Shown here piece by piece: positions 60,401-64,000 of a stretch of 64,000 nucleotides of DNA; position 1 is the first letter of the stretch; each line of letters begins with the position of its first letter. The DNA lies in NCBI RefSeq assembly GCF_921293095.1, contig NC_060248.1, forward strand, positions 16,882,744 through 16,946,743, given 5' to 3'. This stretch comes from Ischnura elegans. Its lineage: Eukaryota; Arthropoda; Insecta; Odonata; Coenagrionidae. The notes below the pieces were generated by a model, which was not told where the DNA came from, made no database searches, and saw only the letters and a list, made by a program, of their open reading frames with translations. Made by a program: the position numbers and the translations under genes.

Positions 60401-63400
60401 TTCTAGTAATATGATGGGTCTGTTCTATTAGTGATAGGTAACACTGGTGGTGAACGTGAATTGCTATGTAAAATCACTAGTGAGAATGGAAGAAATTGGA
60501 GGCAGTTTAGCTACATTCCGTGATGTGTGAATTACTTCAGTATACTTATATGTATTACGTATACTACAGGTGTAAAAAAAATTCATTGTTGTGCCTATTT
60601 TGTTTTTGAGATTGTAATGTGGTTCGTATTTCATGTTGTAGCCTGATGTGGAAGCTGGAGACATCATTATTGTTATTCAGCAGAAAACTCATAGCAAATT
60701 CCAGCGTTCTGGAAATGATCTGGCCTTGGCTCATGACATATCTCTCACAGAAGCCCTGTGTGGCTTTTCATTCTTACTTCAACATCTTGATGGTAGGGAG
60801 TTGTTGATTACGCACCCTGCTGGACAAGTTATTAAACCAGGTAAGCAGTTAAACGTCACCATTTTTCTCACACCCCTACATTCATGAGTTTAATATTTTG
60901 TTTAAATTTTACATGAACTTAAATGTATCATTAAATCTTTTAGAAGTGGATTTTAATCATTTTGTGAATAAAAAATGCATGAATAGAAATATAATATGGT
61001 ATTTCCTGGTGTATAGGTCATTTAAACAAAAGTTAGCAGCCAACGTTTCGATTTATTTTCTTAAATCATCTTCAGGGCTATGTTAGAAAAAGTGTGAAAC
61101 AATATAAAATACAGAGAATAAGACGATACACAATATTTATACATAAAGAAGGAACAATTGGTTTTATATATAAGAACAGAATGTAATATACAAAAAGTTT
61201 TGACATACCTCTAAACTTTGAACATATTTATTTATGTTTTGTTTCTAAGGTATTGCCACAACCTAGGTTACCATTAATTTTGCTAACTTTAGTTTAAATG
61301 ACCTATACTCCAGGAAATACCATATTATATATTAAATAAGGTCAAGAAAAGAAAAAAAAATAATATTGAATAGAAATAGCTATGCTGCTCCATGCATCTA
61401 ATCTATTCCTCTATCTCTGAATCTTAGGTGACACAAAAGGTATCACTGGTGAAGGTATGCCTATCTACCGCAACCCATTTGAAAAAGGAAATTTGTACAT
61501 AAAATTCAACATTGTGTTCCCTGTTGACCATTTTGCGGATCAGCATAAAATGAAGGTGAGGTGTTGGTTTATTAAGTTAGATTCTTTTAGTAGGATTATT
61601 GATGCACTTCTATATTTTTGGTCATCCATAAACTGAATGGGCCTGGAAATAAACCAGTTTTATAAGCTGTTGAATGCAATACATGTGTAACACTGGCATA
61701 TGAATTGATCCTATTTTCGGAGTCTGAGATGAATTTATTCTGCAGTTGAAATAAAGGTCCACCAAAAAACATCCTTTGGTGGGTCATTTTATTGGTTAAC
61801 CCTTTCACTGCTATGAACGTACCTAGTACGTCCGCACGGCAGACTGCTGTGGACGTACTTTTTCTTCCTCCCTGCCATGCACCTTTGCAAAAGCACTTCG
61901 AAGGGTCCCTAATCCGGGACACTTTCCTCGACGAACTCACCCACACAGGACCGCCTCATCTACCCTACCAGTGGGGGGCCTCCCTCCCAAAAAGTGACCA
62001 CTCTGACTGCAATTTGAAAATCAATCAATCAATCCGATCATCAAAAATGATTGTTTACATCGCACTCCTGCCAATCATACAATCAAGTAGGTCTTTGAAC
62101 CGTGTTTCTGCGATGAAAAATAACGATTTTGTTAACTTTGCTAAAATGGCCGTTTTCCGGTGGTCCGCAGCCACGTTTTTTGCAAAGTTAACAAGATCGT
62201 TATTTTTCATCGCAGAAACACGGTTGGAACACGTACTTGATTGCTTGATTGGCAGGAGTGTGATGCAAACAATCATTTTTTGATGATTGGTTGTTTTTTT
62301 TTGCAGTCAGAGCGGTCACTTTTCGGGAGGGAGGCCCCCGAGGCTGGAGGCTGGTAGGGTAGATGAGACGGTCCTGCGTGAGTTACCTCGTCGAGGATAG
62401 GGTGCCTTATTAGCGACCCTTTGGAGGGTGTACCACTCCCATTATTGAAGTACCTGCTCCGTGGGCCCACGAAACGCATTTTAACCTTTTCGCCGTATGT
62501 GAGGAGAAGGTTTTCGGAGATTGAACGGCAGCGAAAGGGTTAATAACAGGCTGGAAAGTAAGTCCTGTGCCTTAGGCAAAAGTGAATGACCAAGTTAGCT
62601 GAAACCCATGACTGTAGATTGGCACTTGAGGAGGATTACTCTTTGCTGACCAAGTGTCTTATTTGTTTGCTTTTCCTGCATAATGGAAGTGGTGGATAAT
62701 AAAAGGTTCATTGTGATCCGAGTGACACCATGGAGGGATCATTTATTTCACATCTTAGAAATTAGCAGGATGGGTCACTTCAAGGAAGGCGTCGATATCA
62801 ATTTTACCCTTCCTTCTCTGTAATGATGATTTAATAATTATAATAATTTCATCTTTATTTTTCAATCGAATGTGGGACAGCATTGTCCTCTCTTACAATT
62901 AACTTGATTGACAATGACAAACATCCATGCCCTGGATGGTGATCAATCCACCCAGGCGGGATTCGAACCCGCGACCTCTAGGTTAGCAGTCAGGGACTTC
63001 ACCCCGGTGCCACAGAGGCTGGCGATAATCCATAAGGATGGTGATCAGATTTTTAGTGCATAGGTCATGGATATATTTTTAGAGAGCTATGAAGTACCCT
63101 TCTCAGATGCTTCTGTGGTGACCTGAAAATCCTTGACTTTTGTAGGTTACCCTTTCTTTAGCTCATTGAAATTCCCAGCCGCTCTAGCTTTTGCCGGTGT
63201 GACAAGTTAAAAAGGACCTGTTGAATTATTTATTGGTGACACTAGATCTATTTCAATATCTGCAGAATGAAGTCCAAAATTCCCCTTTTTTAAAATAGCT
63301 ATTTAAAAAAGTGGGAAAGTTAATTTCTATCACCACTTGATGGTGGTGCAGTTGCATCCCATCTACCGAAGTACCTCAGCATGTAAAAAATGTGGGTACT

Positions 63401-63939
63401 TAATGTGTGAAAATAGTGTTCCTAGGAATTGGTATGGCACAATCTTGGGATCTGAAGGAGCACATTTAATAAGGAAGACCATTGAAAACTTTCACTTTCA
63501 CATAAATTTGAATGACTTTGGGAGAGATTCAATTGGATGGGTTAAACCTTCGACTGTATCATTTAAACATTTTGTCGGGTTTCATCCCACTAACCCTCAT
63601 CTCCCTCTTACTTGCTATTGCCTTGCTAATTTACATTTGCCTGTAAGGTTCGCTTAAAAGCCTTGTGATATGCATTGATATGCAAGTTAAGGTATTCAAT
63701 GTTTATCGGTTATTTTTCGGTAATGATTTTTATTTGCTGTATTAATTCAGGAATTGGAGATGTTGCTGCCTCCTCGGCCTGAGTTTGTATCGCCTGCTGC
63801 GGATTGCGTGGAGGAGGTGGATTTGGAGGATTATGACCCCAATGACGACAGGGGTAGGGGCGAGAGGTCGGAGGCTTACGCCAGTGATGATGAGGATCAC
63901 CATCACCGAGGTGGTGGCATGCCGTGTCCCAACCAATGA
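42396..63939 (+). CDS. Droj2: Type I DnaJ/Hsp40 co-chaperone (DNAJA2/Droj2-like), complete gene, 8 exons
   Basis: Exons: 42396-42464, 43630-43928, 48445-48525, 52824-52957, 53047-53189, 60642-60840, 61428-61555 and 63751-63939. All have GT/AG ends and compatible phases, totalling 1,242 nt and 413 residues (human DNAJA2 has 412). Domains: J domain about 4-68 with HPD at 33-35; Gly/Phe-rich linker about 76-110; cysteine-rich zinc domain with CxxC pairs at 145/148, 161/164, 188/191 and 204/207; C-terminal client-binding domains about 210-350; an acidic and His-rich tail; and a terminal CPNQ box (410-413) fitting farnesylation, as in yeast Ydj1 (CASQ) and DNAJA2 (CAHQ). The family stimulates Hsp70 ATP hydrolysis and delivers unfolded clients in the cytosol and at ER or mitochondrial membranes. 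The start AGAAGATGG has purines at -3 and +4. No missing key residue was seen. Confidence 0.95.
43630..43928 (+). CDS. Droj2: DnaJ exon 2 (residues 24-123)
   Basis: The acceptor is CATCTTTCAG|GCATATCGG. It holds [18 protein letters not shown] with the HPD motif, helices III and IV, and the whole Gly/Phe/Met-rich linker. The donor is CTCAA|GTAAGTG, phase 2. Confidence 0.95.
46531..47094. mobile_element. Decayed TTAA-type element with internal duplication
   Basis: The left flank is TTAA (46,527-46,530) and the terminus CCCTCCGTGGACACGC. The right terminus read inward is CCCTCGAGCCGGCACGCC, followed by TAAA where TTAA is expected. Inside, a unit containing GACTGTCTATAG.G.GAGTTT occurs twice (about 46,611-46,680 and 46,779-46,852), about 168 bp apart. 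No frame was recognised. Confidence 0.5.
47571..48225 (-). mobile_element. GGGTGGTTTCC MITE, copy 2, in DnaJ intron 2
   Basis: About 655 bp, the reverse complement of the 29,524-30,184 copy along its full length, with moderate divergence. Ends read GGGTAGTTCCC and GGATACCACCC, both mutated from the consensus. The right TA is kept (48,226-48,227) and the left appears as TG. Confidence 0.8.
48445..48525 (+). CDS. Droj2: DnaJ exon 3 (residues 123-150)
   Basis: Encodes [20 protein letters not shown] and then VCKLCLG, including the first zinc CxxC pair (145/148). The acceptor is TTTCTTTCAG|GGTTACT and the donor CTTGG|GTAAG. Confidence 0.93.
49725..51640 (+). mobile_element. Pogo/Tigger-like transposon remnant
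   Basis: The left terminus, next to TA, is CGGTGGAACCTCGATCTATC. Sub-terminal copies of GCATTGATCGTT recur (about 49,750, 49,843) and again near 51,570, so the right end should lie around 51.6 kb, although the mirrored terminus was not found. Inside is an HTH-type transposase start at 50,906. The right boundary is uncertain. Confidence 0.5.
50906..51032 (+). pseudogene. CENP-B/Tigger-type HTH transposase start (broken)
   Basis: The frame [26 protein letters not shown], stop, then [14 protein letters not shown] resembles the N-terminal helix-turn-helix of pogo/Tigger transposases (K...L....K..II...E.G.....IA..LG.S.ST). The in-frame TAG is at 50,984 and further damage follows. It supports the class assigned to the surrounding element. 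Confidence 0.55.
51718..51837. repeat. 60-bp tandem duplication
   Basis: Two adjacent copies of a 60-bp AT-rich unit (TTTATTATRTTCTATWAACA...AAAATATTTTCCG) with few differences and a period of exactly 60. Confidence 0.85.
52156..52228. repeat. CCGTGAAAA short tandem repeat
   Basis: The motif ACCGTGAAAACCT with A-rich spacers occurs three to four times at about 20-25 bp spacing. No function was recognised. Confidence 0.75.
52824..52957 (+). CDS. Droj2: DnaJ exon 4 (residues 150-195)
   Basis: Carries zinc repeats 2 (CHSCSGYG) and 3 (CHDCHGTG). The acceptor is CTCCTCAG|GAAAGG and the donor ACTG|GTGAG, phase 1. Confidence 0.94.
53047..53189 (+). CDS. Droj2: DnaJ exon 5 (residues 195-242)
   Basis: Begins [17 protein letters not shown] with zinc repeat 4 and continues into the first C-terminal domain ([20 protein letters not shown]). 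The acceptor is TTCTCGTTAG|GTGAAG, across an 89-bp intron. The donor is CAGCAG|GTAAAG. Confidence 0.94.
53610..54329. mobile_element. Candidate TTAA-type element with CGTATATATACG modules
   Basis: Flanked by TTAA at 53,606-53,609 and 54,330-54,333. Termini are only weakly matched (CGCTTTCGAGACCGCGG against CCTTTTCCCTACCGTAC). Near the right end the palindrome-like CACGTATATATACG recurs at about 54,253 and 54,298, with a related ACGTACATATACGGG at 54,211. Confidence 0.4.
54872..55022. mobile_element. 151-bp CCGTAT MITE
   Basis: Flanked by TA (54,870-54,871 and 55,023-55,024). Termini are CCGTATTTCTCCTAATACAG and, from the right, CCGTATATGTCTAAATATAG, each followed by a C run. It is a deletion form of the family of the 1.77-kb element at 55,437-57,202. 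Confidence 0.75.
55437..57202 (+). mobile_element. 1.77-kb CCGTAT transposon, pogo/Tc1-mariner superfamily, decayed
   Basis: Flanked by TA (55,435-55,436 and 57,203-57,204) with matching termini CCGTATATCTCCGAATATAG at the left and its complement at the right, each bordered by a C or G run. The right end has a tandem copy of GGGGGGGGACTATATTCGG. The interior includes a transposase-like DNA-binding segment at 56,324-56,545. No complete catalytic frame was seen. Confidence 0.8.
56324..56545 (+). pseudogene. Pogo/Tigger-type transposase DNA-binding remnant
   Basis: Translates as [20 protein letters not shown], then [12 protein letters not shown], a stop, and [29 protein letters not shown]. The pattern (YDANFKL.V..YA...GN..AARKF, then L.EWV...R..G..V...MI...A..I) is that of the N-terminal HTH pair in CENP-B/pogo-type transposases. 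At least one stop interrupts it. Confidence 0.6.
60642..60840 (+). CDS. Droj2: DnaJ exon 6 (residues 243-309)
   Basis: Encodes [15 protein letters not shown] through [20 protein letters not shown] to QVIKPG, the typical DNAJA C-terminal domain. The acceptor is ATGTTGTAG|CCTGAT and the donor CCAG|GTAAGC. Confidence 0.95.
60993..61327. mobile_element. MITE filling most of DnaJ intron 6
   Basis: A 335-bp element with inverted ends of about 35 bp (AATATGGTATTTCCTGGTGT, continuing ATAGGTCATTTAAAC, mirrored at 61,292-61,327). Just inside is CCAACGTTTCGATTTATTTT followed by ATCATCTTCAGGGCT, a motif pair seen in widespread animal MITEs (from memory). It makes up over half of the 587-bp intron. Confidence 0.8.
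61428..61555 (+). CDS. Droj2: DnaJ exon 7 (residues 309-351)
   Basis: Encodes [20 protein letters not shown], then [20 protein letters not shown] and MK. The acceptor is AATCTTAG|GTGACA and the donor ATGAAG|GTGAGG, phase 0. Confidence 0.95.
61800..62539. mobile_element. piggyBac-like fold-back MITE in DnaJ intron 7
   Basis: A 740-bp element flanked by intact TTAA on both sides (61,796-61,799 and 62,540-62,543). Termini are CCCTTTCACTGCT and, from the right, CCCTTTCGCTGCC, close to piggyBac-style CCCTTT ends. Almost the whole element is one long imperfect inverted repeat centred near 62,155, with arms containing CGATGAAAAATAACGAT and its complement, and the GTGACCACTCTGACTGCAA segment mirrored at about 62,304-62,322. 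Confidence 0.85.
62815..63027 (-). repeat. tRNA-derived SINE in DnaJ intron 7
   Basis: On the minus strand an A-box-like CTGTGGCACCGGGGTGAAGT and a B box GGGTTCGAATCCC (62,958-62,970) are followed by a unique body and an AT-rich tail with AATAAAGATG. The head is the most tRNA-like of the three in the window, but lacks a convincing acceptor stem. Confidence 0.65.
63751..63939 (+). CDS. Droj2: DnaJ exon 8 (residues 352-413, stop codon)
   Basis: The acceptor is ATTAATTCAG|GAATTG. Encodes [11 protein letters not shown], an acidic [10 protein letters not shown] stretch, a [10 protein letters not shown] segment and the final CPNQ box before TGA. The window ends 61 bp later, so the poly(A) site is outside. 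Confidence 0.93.
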   Translation, partial: ELEMLLPPRPEFVSPAADCVEEVDLEDYDPNDDRGRGERSEAYASDDEDHHHRGGGMPCPNQ

Positions 63940-64000
63940 GCTTTCTCTCTCATCTTGGAGCTGTGAATATTCACTTAAAACACCCCCATTCGTCCTAACC

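Larger units (their letters stand above)
53190..60641 (+). other. DnaJ intron 5 contents
   Basis: The longest DnaJ intron (7.45 kb). It holds a candidate TTAA element with palindromic TATATA modules (53,610-54,329), a probable pogo-like MITE at about 54,645-54,797 (right terminus rc TAGAGTAGACTCGTTAATAC), the CCGTATWTCTCC pair (54,872-55,022 and 55,437-57,202) and a lone terminus GAGAGTTTACTGTA near 59,850. Frames at 59.0-59.7 kb are unrecognised. Confidence 0.5.

Noticed and set aside
62951-63027. A functional tRNA gene
   Set aside because: A and B boxes are present, but the acceptor and anticodon stems do not pair convincingly and a SINE-like body and tail follow.
63337-63657. 106-codon plus-strand frame in DnaJ intron 7
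   Set aside because: It lies between verified exons 7 and 8, which join in phase without it. No domain was recognised.
1-64000. A CRISPR array, phage or bacterial operon
   Set aside because: No evenly spaced direct repeats with unique spacers, no compact operons, and all recognised genes are spliced animal genes.

Overview
The window reads as nuclear DNA of an arthropod, most likely an insect with a large, AT-rich, repeat-rich genome. Reasons: spliced genes with GT-AG introns up to about 7.5 kb, protein matches to animal families, and many decayed transposons of arthropod type (PIF/Harbinger, hAT, piggyBac-like, pogo/Tc1-mariner-like, LINEs, tRNA-derived SINEs). It does not look like a compact Drosophila-type genome. 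I cannot name the species. There are no bacterial operons and no CRISPR arrays.

Three real genes are supported. (1) On the minus strand, 16,994-19,723 is one giant 910-codon initiator exon rich in Gln, Pro, Gly and Met. It looks like the N-terminal exon of a kismet/CHD7-CHD8-type chromatin remodeller. It ends at a clean phase-0 splice donor, and the helicase exons were not found, so 1-16,993 is probably first-intron DNA holding a CpG island and several repeats. (2) Also on the minus strand, RPP30 (the p30 subunit of RNase P/MRP) runs from 41,083 down to 28,658 in eight exons whose phases all join, giving 327 residues. (3) On the plus strand, a type I DnaJ/Hsp40 (DNAJA2-like, Drosophila Droj2-like) runs from 42,396 to 63,939 in eight exons, giving 413 residues with J domain, G/F segment, four-repeat zinc finger, C-terminal client domains and a CPNQ prenylation box. 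RPP30 and the DnaJ gene are head to head, with start codons 1.3 kb apart and DRE-like TATCGATA sites near the DnaJ start.

Layout: 1-16,993, presumed kismet intron with a hAT MITE (705-969), two SINE heads, a PIF/Harbinger element (10,410-12,024) and a CpG-rich island (about 12.5-13.5 kb); 16,994-19,953, kismet first coding exon and 5' UTR; 19,954-28,657, noncoding DNA with one TTAA-flanked MITE; 28,658-41,083, RPP30, whose introns carry MITEs, a CR1/Jockey-like reverse transcriptase scrap and two broken copies of another LINE; 41,084-42,395, the divergent promoter; 42,396-63,939, the DnaJ gene, whose introns hold pogo-like, piggyBac-like and Tc1-like elements, tandem repeats and a SINE.

The genes belong to separate housekeeping roles (chromatin remodelling, tRNA 5' maturation, Hsp70 co-chaperoning). 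I see no sign of a dedicated multi-gene system. The most distinctive content is the density and variety of short inverted-repeat elements, several with intact target-site duplications and one family with both a long transposase-derived form and a 151-bp form.
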